From an uncultured Oscillospiraceae bacterium (GTDB lineage: Bacteria; Bacillota; Clostridia; Oscillospirales; Oscillospiraceae): 64,000 nucleotides of DNA. Position numbers and translations under genes: made by a program. The stretch lies in the NCBI GenBank assembly GCA_947626345.1, contig CANQSF010000007.1:26199-90198 (forward strand), in the 5' to 3' direction. Shown piece by piece: positions 33,252 to 40,016 of this stretch (its first letter is position 1; every line of letters begins with the position of its first letter). The notes under the pieces are model-generated. The model did no database searches. It was not told the origin of the DNA and worked only from the letters and a program-made list of their open reading frames with translations.

Positions 33252-34181
33252 TCAGGGCTCCAGAGTCACCGACTGGTTTACATAATCACCCGCCATCCAA
33301 TCGTCAGTGTCGTATGCCCGCAGGGTGAAGACGATCGTCTCCACCGCTTCGATCCCGTTCTCCTCCAGCTTCGAGTCAGACCAGGACATGGAACGGAAGC
33401 CCGATCTCCCCGGCGCTACCGCCATGGCGAACAGCGGGTCGGCCATATAGCCGTTCACCGAAACGTCGCCCGCGCTGAACATAACGGTCCTGTCGGTCTT
33501 ATTGACCAGATAAAAATCGGCGGTATAGCCCCAAAGAGGATCGTCCCGGTAGCCGACGACTGTGACAGAGACCTGGTCGTTGTCCACGATGACATTGTCG
33601 TCAGGCTGCGGTTCGCGCACATATGCGGCGGCGCTCTCCGCACCCAAAGGGTAGACGTGGACCGTTTCTGCGGCCACATCGTCCGCCGTCCAGTCATCGG
33701 CATCATATACGCGGAAGTTGATCTCGATGTCTGTCGGCTCTCCGACGCCGTTGTCCTCCAGGGTAGACAGAGGGAAGTTGATGTCCTCATTGGCTTTCAT
33801 GCCCGGAGCGACCTCAGAGGCAAACAGCGGATCGCACATTACGCCGTTGACGCACGCCGAGTTCACAGAGAACCTATACGTCGTATCGGCGGATCTGTTC
33901 TCCAGCTCGACCTTGAGCGTATAGCCCCACAGGCTGTCAGGGTCGATGCCCTTGACCTTCACAGCGCAGGACTCATTATCCAACAGAACTGTCTCCGGAA
34001 AGTCGCTGACATCTTGCTTTGTCGGCTCATCCTTCTGCTCCTGAGCATCCTCTTGGGCCGGCTGGTCCTGGGTCGTCTGCTCATGAGATGCGCTATCATT
34101 CGATTTGCTGCTCCCTGACCCACAGCCCGACAGAAGCAACGCCAACGCCAGGCCCAGCGCCAAAATGATCCTCTTTTTCAT
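33252..34181 (-). CDS. predicted lipoprotein with two tandem similar domains
   Basis: Protein of 309 residues with signal peptide and lipobox LLSGCG (Cys near residue 20), then a low-complexity linker rich in Gln, Asp, Glu and Ser (to about residue 60). Two related domains follow, each with the pattern LWGYT.....LVNKT or LENRS, SVNGYMADPLFAMAVAPG or CVNGVMCDPLFASEVAPG, and FTLRAYDTDDWMAGD or INFRVYDADDWTADD. Such domains are beta-sandwich-like and common in Firmicute lipoproteins of unknown role. Base composition is less GC-rich than its neighbours. Transcribed divergently from the small HTH gene at 34293. Confidence 0.8.
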   Translation of the reverse strand: MKKRIILALGLALALLLSGCGSGSSKSNDSASHEQTTQDQPAQEDAQEQKDEPTKQDVSDFPETVLLDNESCAVKVKGIDPDSLWGYTLKVELENRSADTTYRFSVNSACVNGVMCDPLFASEVAPGMKANEDINFPLSTLEDNGVGEPTDIEINFRVYDADDWTADDVAAETVHVYPLGAESAAAYVREPQPDDNVIVDNDQVSVTVVGYRDDPLWGYTADFYLVNKTDRTVMFSAGDVSVNGYMADPLFAMAVAPGRSGFRSMSWSDSKLEENGIEAVETIVFTLRAYDTDDWMAGDYVNQSVTLEP

Positions 34182-34211
34182 CGTTCTCTCCTCCTTGGTA
34201 AGATTACCCCC

Positions 34212-34262
34212 AGTATAGCCCGAATACGGGCTATTGTCAATAATCGTATAAGAAAATATGCT
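34212..34262. promoter_or_regulatory. face-to-face promoters of the lipoprotein and the HTH gene
   Basis: Minus strand: TTGACA (34235-34240), 17 bases, TATACT (34212-34217). Plus strand: TTGTCA (34234-34239), 17 bases, TATGCT (34257-34262). The two -35 boxes occupy the same bases on opposite strands, so both cannot be used at once. The minus-strand spacer is filled by the palindrome ATAGCCCG-AATA-CGGGCTAT, a likely operator. Confidence 0.75.
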
Positions 34263-34292
34263 ATGTGTAAAGTATAGATATGGGTGCTTTAC

Positions 34293-34493
34293 ATGATCGT
34301 ATACGACCGGCTCTGGGTCACCATGAAGGACAGGGGCATTTCACAGTATAAGCTCATAAAGGAATACGGCTTCAGCAGCGGTCAGCTGGACCGGCTCAGG
34401 AAGAATGAGAACGTCAGCACCTATACGTTGTCCCAGCTCTGCCGCATCCTCCACTGCAAGCTGGAAGACATCGCCGCATATATCGATGATTAA
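34293..34493 (+). CDS. small Cro/C1-type HTH regulator
   Basis: Protein of 66 residues. MIVYDRLWVTMKDRGISQYKL, then an XRE helix-turn-helix (SSGQLDRLRKNENVSTYTLSQLCRILHCKLEDI), a very common clostridial type. The ATG at 34293 is chosen because the family starts with MIVYDxLW; a GTG nine bases earlier is in frame. Probably regulates itself and the divergent lipoprotein. A terminator follows at once. Confidence 0.88.
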   Translation: MIVYDRLWVTMKDRGISQYKLIKEYGFSSGQLDRLRKNENVSTYTLSQLCRILHCKLEDIAAYIDD

Positions 34494-34494
34494 A

Positions 34495-34524
34495 GCCCGT
34501 CTGTTGGTACAGACGGGCCTTTTC
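34495..34524 (+). terminator. terminator after the small HTH gene
   Basis: GCCCGTCTG/CAGACGGGC hairpin with a six-base loop, followed by CTTTTCT. Confidence 0.8.
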
Positions 34525-34544
34525 TATCTTCCTTTTTTCCCCCC

Positions 34545-35048
34545 TCAGAAGGGGCTGATCTCCATGGTGTCGTCGTCGGCGCCCTTTTCGATGGCCAGGA
34601 TCTTCGCCCAGTAGCCGCCGGAATCGCCCACCTTCACGAACACCCGGTCCCCCACCCTGTGGCCCAGCACCGCCTGGCCCACGGGGGACTCCTTGCTGAT
34701 CAGGCCCTTGGCCGGATTTTGGCGCAGGGTGGTCACCAGGGTGATGGTCTCCTCGTCGTCCTCGTCCTCCATGAACAGGGTCACCTTGTCGAACAGCCCC
34801 GCCTCATCGCTGGCGGACTTGGCCTCGATGACCACCGCCGAGGCGATCATCCGCTTCAGATAGCGGATGCGGCTCTCGTTTTTGTTCTTGGCCTGCTTGG
34901 CGGCCTTGTACTCAAAATTCTCCGACAGATCCCCGAAGCCCCGGGCCGTCTGCACGTCCTCGATGAGCTTGGGCCGCAGCTCCGTCTCCCGATAGTCGAT
35001 CTCCTGCTGCATCTTGCGGATATCCACCGCCGTCAGTTCGTCGTGCAT
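34545..35048 (-). CDS. greA: transcription elongation factor GreA
   Basis: Rescues backtracked RNA polymerase by stimulating transcript cleavage. Protein of 167 residues: N-terminal coiled coil with the tip acidic residues (RGFGDLSENFEYKAAKQAKNKNESRIRYL), and the C-terminal FKBP-like domain (SPVGQAVLGHRVGDRVFV). An acidic insertion MEDEDDEETI lies in the C-terminal domain. GGAGG precedes the ATG. Divergent from folC. Confidence 0.93.
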   Translation of the reverse strand: MHDELTAVDIRKMQQEIDYRETELRPKLIEDVQTARGFGDLSENFEYKAAKQAKNKNESRIRYLKRMIASAVVIEAKSASDEAGLFDKVTLFMEDEDDEETITLVTTLRQNPAKGLISKESPVGQAVLGHRVGDRVFVKVGDSGGYWAKILAIEKGADDDTMEISPF

Positions 35049-35135
35049 CGTATCGCCTCCGGTCCTATACTCTACCCCAAACGGGCCGGAAAGTCAATCG
35101 GACAGTTCCCCCTTTCCCAACCGCTCCGTCTGTGC

Positions 35136-35141
35136 TATACT
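35136..35141 (+). promoter_or_regulatory. -10 element of folC, placed for a leaderless transcript
   Basis: TATACT ends six bases before the folC ATG, the same spacing as before spoIIGA. The predicted start of transcription is the A of the ATG. No good -35 is seen at 17 bases. Confidence 0.4.
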
Positions 35142-35147
35142 GAGGCC

Positions 35148-36386
35148 ATGGACACCGATTTTCTCAAATTCTATACCGACACGCCCAAGTTCACCCACGC
35201 CCCTGGGCTGGCGGTGATGGGCGCGCTCATGGCGCGGCTGGGGGACCCCCAGCGCCGTCTTCGGTGCGTGCACATCGCCGGTACCAACGGCAAGGGCTCC
35301 TGCGCCGCCATGGTGGACGCCATGCTCCGGGCGGCGGGGCATCGGACCGGGCTCTACACCTCCCCCGACCTCATAGGTCCCTGGGAGCGGATAAAGGTGG
35401 ATGGAATTGACATAACTCTTGAACAGTTCGCATCCGTCACCGCTCGGGTGCAGGCGGCGTGCGTGGGGCTGGCGGAGCCGTCCTATTTTGAAAAGCTGAC
35501 CGCCGCCGCCTTTTTATACTTCGCCGAACAGCGGTGCGACTATGTGGTGCTGGAGGTGGGCCTGGGCGGCCGCCTGGACGCCACCAACATCATCGAAGAG
35601 CCCGCCGTCTCCGTGATCATGCCCATCGGACTGGACCACACCGCCGTCCTGGGCGGCACCCTGGCCGCCATCGCCGGGGAGAAAGCAGGCATCATCCGCC
35701 ACGGCTGTCCCACGGTCTGCGCGCCGCAGGCGGAGGAGGCCGCGGCGGTGATCCGATCCCGGTGCGCGGCGGTGGCCGCGCCCTTGCGCGAAGTTGACAT
35801 AACTAAAATCAAATTTCTCTCCCGCTCCCCGGACGGGCAGCGGTTCTCCTATGGGGAGATGGAGGATATCTCCCTGGCTCTGCTGGGGGATCACCAGCTG
35901 GGCAACGCCTGCGCCGCCATCGAGGCAGGCAGGCTCATGGGTCTTTCAGAGAAGGACATCCGCAGCGGTCTGGCGTCGGTCCGATGGCCCTGCCGGCTGG
36001 AGCTTGTCCGGCGGGAGCCGCCCATGGTGCTGGACGGGGCCCACAACGGCCACGGCGCGGCGGCCCTGGCGGCGGCGCTGGGGACCTGCTTTCCCGGCGT
36101 CCGCTTCACCATGGTCATGGGGGTGATGGCGGACAAGCCCTGGCGGGAGATGCTGGCCCTGATGGAGCCGCTGGCGGCGGCGTTCATCTGCCTGTCGCCG
36201 GAGGGGCCCCGGGCCCTGCCGGCGGAGGAGCTGGCCGCGGCGGTGAAAACGGTCCCCGCCCGGACGGCGGACAGCCCGGAGCATGCGCTGGAGCTGTGCC
36301 TGGCCCGGGGCGGGCCGGTGTGCGCCTTCGGCTCACTGTATTACATCGGCCATTTCCGCCGGTGTTTCATGGAGGTGCAAGGATGA
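35148..36386 (+). CDS. folC: folylpolyglutamate synthase / dihydrofolate synthase
   Basis: Adds glutamate to folates (and to dihydropteroate). The start at 35148 (MDTDFLKFYTDTPKF) gives 412 residues, normal for FolC; the frame stays open upstream only antisense to greA. Motifs: HIAGTNGKGSCAAM (P-loop, about residues 44-57), YTSPDLIGPWERIKVDG, LEVGLGGRLDATNI and VLDGAHNGHGA. First gene of a tight folate operon; the next start overlaps its stop (ATGA). Confidence 0.95.
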   Translation: MDTDFLKFYTDTPKFTHAPGLAVMGALMARLGDPQRRLRCVHIAGTNGKGSCAAMVDAMLRAAGHRTGLYTSPDLIGPWERIKVDGIDITLEQFASVTARVQAACVGLAEPSYFEKLTAAAFLYFAEQRCDYVVLEVGLGGRLDATNIIEEPAVSVIMPIGLDHTAVLGGTLAAIAGEKAGIIRHGCPTVCAPQAEEAAAVIRSRCAAVAAPLREVDITKIKFLSRSPDGQRFSYGEMEDISLALLGDHQLGNACAAIEAGRLMGLSEKDIRSGLASVRWPCRLELVRREPPMVLDGAHNGHGAAALAAALGTCFPGVRFTMVMGVMADKPWREMLALMEPLAAAFICLSPEGPRALPAEELAAAVKTVPARTADSPEHALELCLARGGPVCAFGSLYYIGHFRRCFMEVQG

Positions 36387-37000
36387 AAATGGACGAGATG
36401 ACCCTGGCGGCGTTCACCGACGCCCTGGCCTCCAAAAAGGCCGTTCCCGGCGGGGGCGGCGCCTCCGCCCTGGCGGGCGCGCTGGGTGCCGCCCTGGGCG
36501 CCATGGTGGGCGAGCTGACCCTGGGCAAGCCCAAATACGCCGCCGTGGAGGGCGAGATGACCGTCCTCACCGCCCGGGCCAGGGAGCTGAGCGCGGCGCT
36601 GCTGGCCTTGGCGGACAAGGACGCGGAGGCGTTCCTGCCCCTGAGCCGGGCCTACGCCATCCCCCGGGACGACCCGGGCCGGGCGGAGGAGCTGGAGCGG
36701 TGCCTGCGCCTCGCCGCCCAGCCGCCCATGGAGATGATGCGCCTCTGCTGCCAGGCCATCGAACTCATGGAGGGCTTCGCCGCCATGGGCAGCGCCCTGG
36801 CGGTGTCCGACGCCGCCGCCGGCGCTGCGCTGTGCCGGGGGGCATTGTACGGCGCGGCGGTGAACGTGAAGGTGAACACCAAGTCCATGGCGGACCGGGC
36901 CTGCGCGGCCGCCCTCAACGGCGAGGCAGACCGGCTGGCGGAGGAGTACGGGAAGCGGGCCGAAAAGGTCTATGCAGACGTCTGCGGGAGGTACTGCTGA
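36383..37000 (+). CDS. cyclodeaminase/cyclohydrolase family protein (FchA-like)
   Basis: Protein of 205 residues of the FTCD_C fold, all helical. The N-terminus TLAAFTDALASKKAVPGGGGASALAGALGAALGAMVGELT is the conserved folate-binding glycine-rich segment. Members are either formiminotetrahydrofolate cyclodeaminases or methenyltetrahydrofolate cyclohydrolases (FchA of acetogens). Its place between folC and folD, with start-stop overlaps on both sides, favours the cyclohydrolase role: conversion of 5,10-methenyl- to 10-formyl-tetrahydrofolate. Confidence 0.88.
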   Translation: MKMDEMTLAAFTDALASKKAVPGGGGASALAGALGAALGAMVGELTLGKPKYAAVEGEMTVLTARARELSAALLALADKDAEAFLPLSRAYAIPRDDPGRAEELERCLRLAAQPPMEMMRLCCQAIELMEGFAAMGSALAVSDAAAGAALCRGALYGAAVNVKVNTKSMADRACAAALNGEADRLAEEYGKRAEKVYADVCGRYC

Positions 37001-37860
37001 TGGCACTGATCCTGAAGGGGGCGCCGGTGGCCGCGGCGCTGACGGAAAAGGCCGCGGCGGAGGCCGCGGCGCTGAAAGAACGGGGCATCCAGCCCAAGCT
37101 GGCCATCCTGCGGGTGGGCCAGCGGCCGGAGGATATCTCCTACGAAAAAGGGGCCATGAAGCGCTGCGAGGCGGCGGGGGTCCTGGTGCGGCAGGTGACG
37201 CTGCCCGCCTGGGCCACCCAGAGCCAGCTGATGGCGGCGGTGGAGGCGCTGAACGAGTTCCCCTCTATCCACGGGGTGCTCATGATGCGGCCCCTGCCCG
37301 TGGCGCTGGACGAGGAGGCCGCCCGCCGGGCCCTGGACCCCGCCAAGGACGTGGACGGCATCACCGACGGCTCCCTGGCCGGGGTGTTCACCGGCAGCGG
37401 CCGGGGCTTTGCCCCCTGCACCGCCCAGGCGGTGGTGGAGCTATTGAAGCACTATGACATCCCCCTGCGGGGCGCCCGCGCCGTGGTGGCCGGGCGCAGC
37501 CTGGTGGTGGGCCGGCCGGCGGCCATGCTCCTCATGGCCGATGGCGCCACGGTCACCATCTGCCACAGCGGGACAAAGGACCTGGCCGCCCATACCCGCG
37601 AGGCGGATATCCTGGTGGCGGCCGTGGGAAAGCTGGGCCTGCTGGGCGCGGAGCACATCGCCCCCGGCGCGGCGGTGGTGGACGCGGGCATCCACGCCGA
37701 CCCAGACACGGGCGCGCTCCATGGGGACGTGCGGTTCGACGAGGCTCAGGCCGTGGCCGGGGCCATCACCCCCGTGCCCGGCGGGCTGGGAGCGGTGACC
37801 ACGGCGGTGCTGGTGGAGCACGTGGTCCGGGCCGCCGCCCGCCAGGGCGGCGCTATCTGA
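37000..37860 (+). CDS. folD: methylenetetrahydrofolate dehydrogenase FolD (cyclohydrolase residues altered)
   Basis: Oxidises 5,10-methylene-THF with NAD(P). Protein of 286 residues from the ATG at 37000, which overlaps the preceding stop. The NAD(P)-binding part has GRSLVVGRPAAMLLM, and PAKDVDGIT retains the conserved Asp. Two positions differ from bifunctional enzymes: by eye, E. coli Lys54 (IYVASKRKACE) aligns with Ala in SYEKGAMKRCE, and Gln98 (ILVQLPLP) with Met in VLMMRPLP. Both are catalytic for the cyclohydrolase step, so this may be a dehydrogenase only, relying on the FchA-like neighbour. Its last eight bases overlap the end of the convergent LysR gene. Confidence 0.93.
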   Translation: MALILKGAPVAAALTEKAAAEAAALKERGIQPKLAILRVGQRPEDISYEKGAMKRCEAAGVLVRQVTLPAWATQSQLMAAVEALNEFPSIHGVLMMRPLPVALDEEAARRALDPAKDVDGITDGSLAGVFTGSGRGFAPCTAQAVVELLKHYDIPLRGARAVVAGRSLVVGRPAAMLLMADGATVTICHSGTKDLAAHTREADILVAAVGKLGLLGAEHIAPGAAVVDAGIHADPDTGALHGDVRFDEAQAVAGAITPVPGGLGAVTTAVLVEHVVRAAARQGGAI

Positions 37861-38737
37861 GCTCGAACTGCTTCATGTGGGACAGATACATCTGCTCGGC
37901 ATGGCTCAGCTCCGAGGGGGCCCGGTGGCCCAGGCCGTAGCGGAAGGTGATGACCGGCTCGATCTCCAGGACGGCGATGTCCGGCTCCAGGCTGAGCGCG
38001 TCGGCGAACTCCCGGCTGTGGAGGGAGACCCCCATACCGGCCTTCACCAGGTCCGCGCAGCCCAGGGAGCTGCCCTCATAGACCACGGGCGGGTCCTTCC
38101 CCTCCCGGCGGAAGGCGGCCCGGATCAGCTCCGACAGCGACCCGCCCCGGGTGGGCAGCAGCAGCCGCTCCCGGCTCAGTTGCTCCAGGGTCACGCTCCC
38201 CCTCCCGGCGCAGGGGTGGTCCCGCCGGAGCAGCGCCATCACCCGGCTCTCCACCATGGGCATGAAGGAGCACCCCTCCAGCCCGTAAAAGTTGGAGAAG
38301 GCGGGGAACACGTTCACCAGCTTTTTCTGGAACATCTCATACAGCCCCTGCTCGTCCGCCTCCACCATGCTGAAGGTCAGGTCCGGATGGGCCTGGCGGA
38401 AGCTCACGATGTATTTCGCCATGCCGTAATACTGGGGATTCTGCATGACCGCGATGGTCAGGGACGCGGCGGCGTGGCGCCGCAGGTCCTCCGCGGCGAC
38501 CTCCGCCTGGTCGCACAGATCGGCGATCTTCCTGGCGTAGGGCAGATACACCGTTCCCATCTCGCTCAGGCGGATGGTGCGGGTGGTGCGCACGAACAGC
38601 TCCCCTCCCAGCTCCCGCTCCAGGGCGCGGATGTGCTTGGATAGGGACGACTGGCTGATGAACAGCCGCTCCGCCGCCTCGCTGAAATTCAGGCAGTCCG
38701 CCAGCATCACGAATTCCCGGATGTAGCCAGTCTCCAT
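37853..38737 (-). CDS. LysR-type transcriptional regulator
   Basis: Protein of 294 residues. The N-terminal winged helix ECNFSEAAERLF-like segment reads LADCLNFSEAAERLFISQSS followed by LSKHIRALERELGGELFVRT, standard for LysR. The C-terminal part (from about residue 90) is the two-lobed effector domain. It is divergent from the membrane protein/oxidoreductase/hypAB operon, and an inverted repeat TTATTCC-N5-GGAATAA with LysR-box spacing lies between them. It probably controls that operon in response to a small molecule. AAAGGAGG precedes the ATG. Confidence 0.93.
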   Translation of the reverse strand: METGYIREFVMLADCLNFSEAAERLFISQSSLSKHIRALERELGGELFVRTTRTIRLSEMGTVYLPYARKIADLCDQAEVAAEDLRRHAAASLTIAVMQNPQYYGMAKYIVSFRQAHPDLTFSMVEADEQGLYEMFQKKLVNVFPAFSNFYGLEGCSFMPMVESRVMALLRRDHPCAGRGSVTLEQLSRERLLLPTRGGSLSELIRAAFRREGKDPPVVYEGSSLGCADLVKAGMGVSLHSREFADALSLEPDIAVLEIEPVITFRYGLGHRAPSELSHAEQMYLSHMKQFELR

Positions 38738-38761
38738 GGCTGCCTCCTTTTTTTCGACGAT

Positions 38762-38780
38762 TTATTCCCTTGTGGAATAA
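38762..38780. promoter_or_regulatory. LysR-type operator
   Basis: Perfect interrupted palindrome TTATTCC-CTTGT-GGAATAA between the LysR gene and the operon it faces; fits the T-N11-A rule. Confidence 0.65.
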
Positions 38781-38798
38781 ATCATACCACAAATCGAA

Positions 38799-38828
38799 TT
38801 GTATTGCAATGTCCTTCTTTAGTATACT
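38799..38828 (+). promoter_or_regulatory. promoter of the membrane protein/oxidoreductase/hypAB operon
   Basis: TTGTAT (38799-38804), 18 bases, TATACT (38823-38828). The LysR palindrome lies immediately upstream, the usual place for activation. The leader is about 60 bases and ends in AGGAGG. Confidence 0.55.
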
Positions 38829-38893
38829 TTAATTAGTAAGTGTCGCCTTACGGGCGGCGCAAAAGAAGAGTGAAAATGACAGGAGGATCAATC

Positions 38894-39931
38894 ATGCTTT
38901 TCCAAGTGTACGGTGAAAACTCGATCTACCAGATCATCGGCTGGGTGCTGGTGTTCCTGGGTCTGATCATCACCAACGAGATCCAGCGCCGGAGCAAGCT
39001 GGGCGGCTACGGCTTCTTCTTCGGCGTGCTGGGATGCCTGACGGCGTATTTCATCGCCATCTATGTGGGCGCTGCCATGGGCAAGGAGTGGGCGCTGAAC
39101 AACCCCACCTACGTCTACATGAACAGCTGGTTCCACTACGCCAAGCTGTATGCCGCCAGCGTGGGCTGCATCGGCTTCATGTGGCTGAAGTACAAGACCG
39201 CCCTGGGCAAGAAGGACTGGTTCAAGTGCTATCCCTTCGTGATCGTGGCCATCAACATCCTCATCGCCGTGGCCAGCGACTTCGAGAGCGCCGTCAAGGG
39301 CTCCATCGCCCTGGCCAACACCGGCAGCCGCTGGTGGCTGTCCAGCGAGGGCGTGTGGCTGTACGGCGGCTGGTGGAACTGGGCCAACGGCATCGCCGGC
39401 ATCGTGAACATCTTCTGCATGACCGGCTGGTGGGGCATCTACTCCTCCAAGAAGCGTGACGACATGCTCTGGCCGGATATGACCTGGGTCTACATCGTGG
39501 CCTACGACATCTGGAACTTCGTGTATACATACCTGAACCTGCCCACCCACTCCTGGTACTGCGGCTTCGCGCTGCTGCTGGCCCCCACGGTGGCGGCCAT
39601 CTTCTGGAACAAGGGCGGCTGGATCCAGAACCGGGCCAACACCCTGGCCACCTGGTGCATGTTCGCCCAGGTCTTCCCCATGTTCCAGGACTACAGCCGT
39701 TTCTCCGTGATCCCCAGCCTGTACGCCGACGGCTTCATGGACGCGGCCACCCATCCCACCCTGGTGGACCCCCGGGCCCAGGGCGTGGTGGCGGTGCTCA
39801 GCATCCTCATCAACTGCGCGGCGCTGGCCCTCATCGTCAAGCGGGCGAAGAAGCAGCACATCAACCCCTACAAGCAGGAGGTCTTCAAGGGCACCCGGGA
39901 CTTCGAGGAGGCCATGGCCCGGGCCGAGTGA
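38894..39931 (+). CDS. multi-pass membrane protein (DUF5692-like)
   Basis: Protein of 345 residues with eight or so hydrophobic helices and many Trp and Tyr (WWLSSEGVWLYGGWWNWANG, TYLNLPTHSWYCGF). It resembles a family I recall as DUF5692; no function is known to me. The ATG at 38894 follows AGGAGG. It leads an operon with a large Fe-S flavoprotein, hypA and hypB. Possible roles include a membrane anchor or electron-transfer partner for the oxidoreductase, or a substrate or metal carrier; none is shown by motif. No haem-binding His pairs or quinone motif stand out. Confidence 0.72.
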   Translation: MLFQVYGENSIYQIIGWVLVFLGLIITNEIQRRSKLGGYGFFFGVLGCLTAYFIAIYVGAAMGKEWALNNPTYVYMNSWFHYAKLYAASVGCIGFMWLKYKTALGKKDWFKCYPFVIVAINILIAVASDFESAVKGSIALANTGSRWWLSSEGVWLYGGWWNWANGIAGIVNIFCMTGWWGIYSSKKRDDMLWPDMTWVYIVAYDIWNFVYTYLNLPTHSWYCGFALLLAPTVAAIFWNKGGWIQNRANTLATWCMFAQVFPMFQDYSRFSVIPSLYADGFMDAATHPTLVDPRAQGVVAVLSILINCAALALIVKRAKKQHINPYKQEVFKGTRDFEEAMARAE

Positions 39932-39965
39932 TCTCTGTCAACGCGATCCATCCCCCCAACCTATC

Positions 39966-39992
39966 CCCTATGCCCCTTTTCGGGGCATAGGG
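39966..39992 (+). other. stem-loop between the membrane protein and oxidoreductase genes
   Basis: CCCTATGCCCC/GGGGCATAGGG with a five-base loop, not followed by a T run, 25 bases before the next ATG. More likely an mRNA processing or stability element that sets unequal expression of the two genes than a terminator. Confidence 0.6.
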
Positions 39993-40016
39993 CTGATCAA
40001 ATGAGAGGAGAGCATT

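Noticed and set aside
34659..35147. Upstream extension of the folC frame
   Set aside because: It is antisense to greA and encodes shadow-type sequence; FolC homology starts at 35148.
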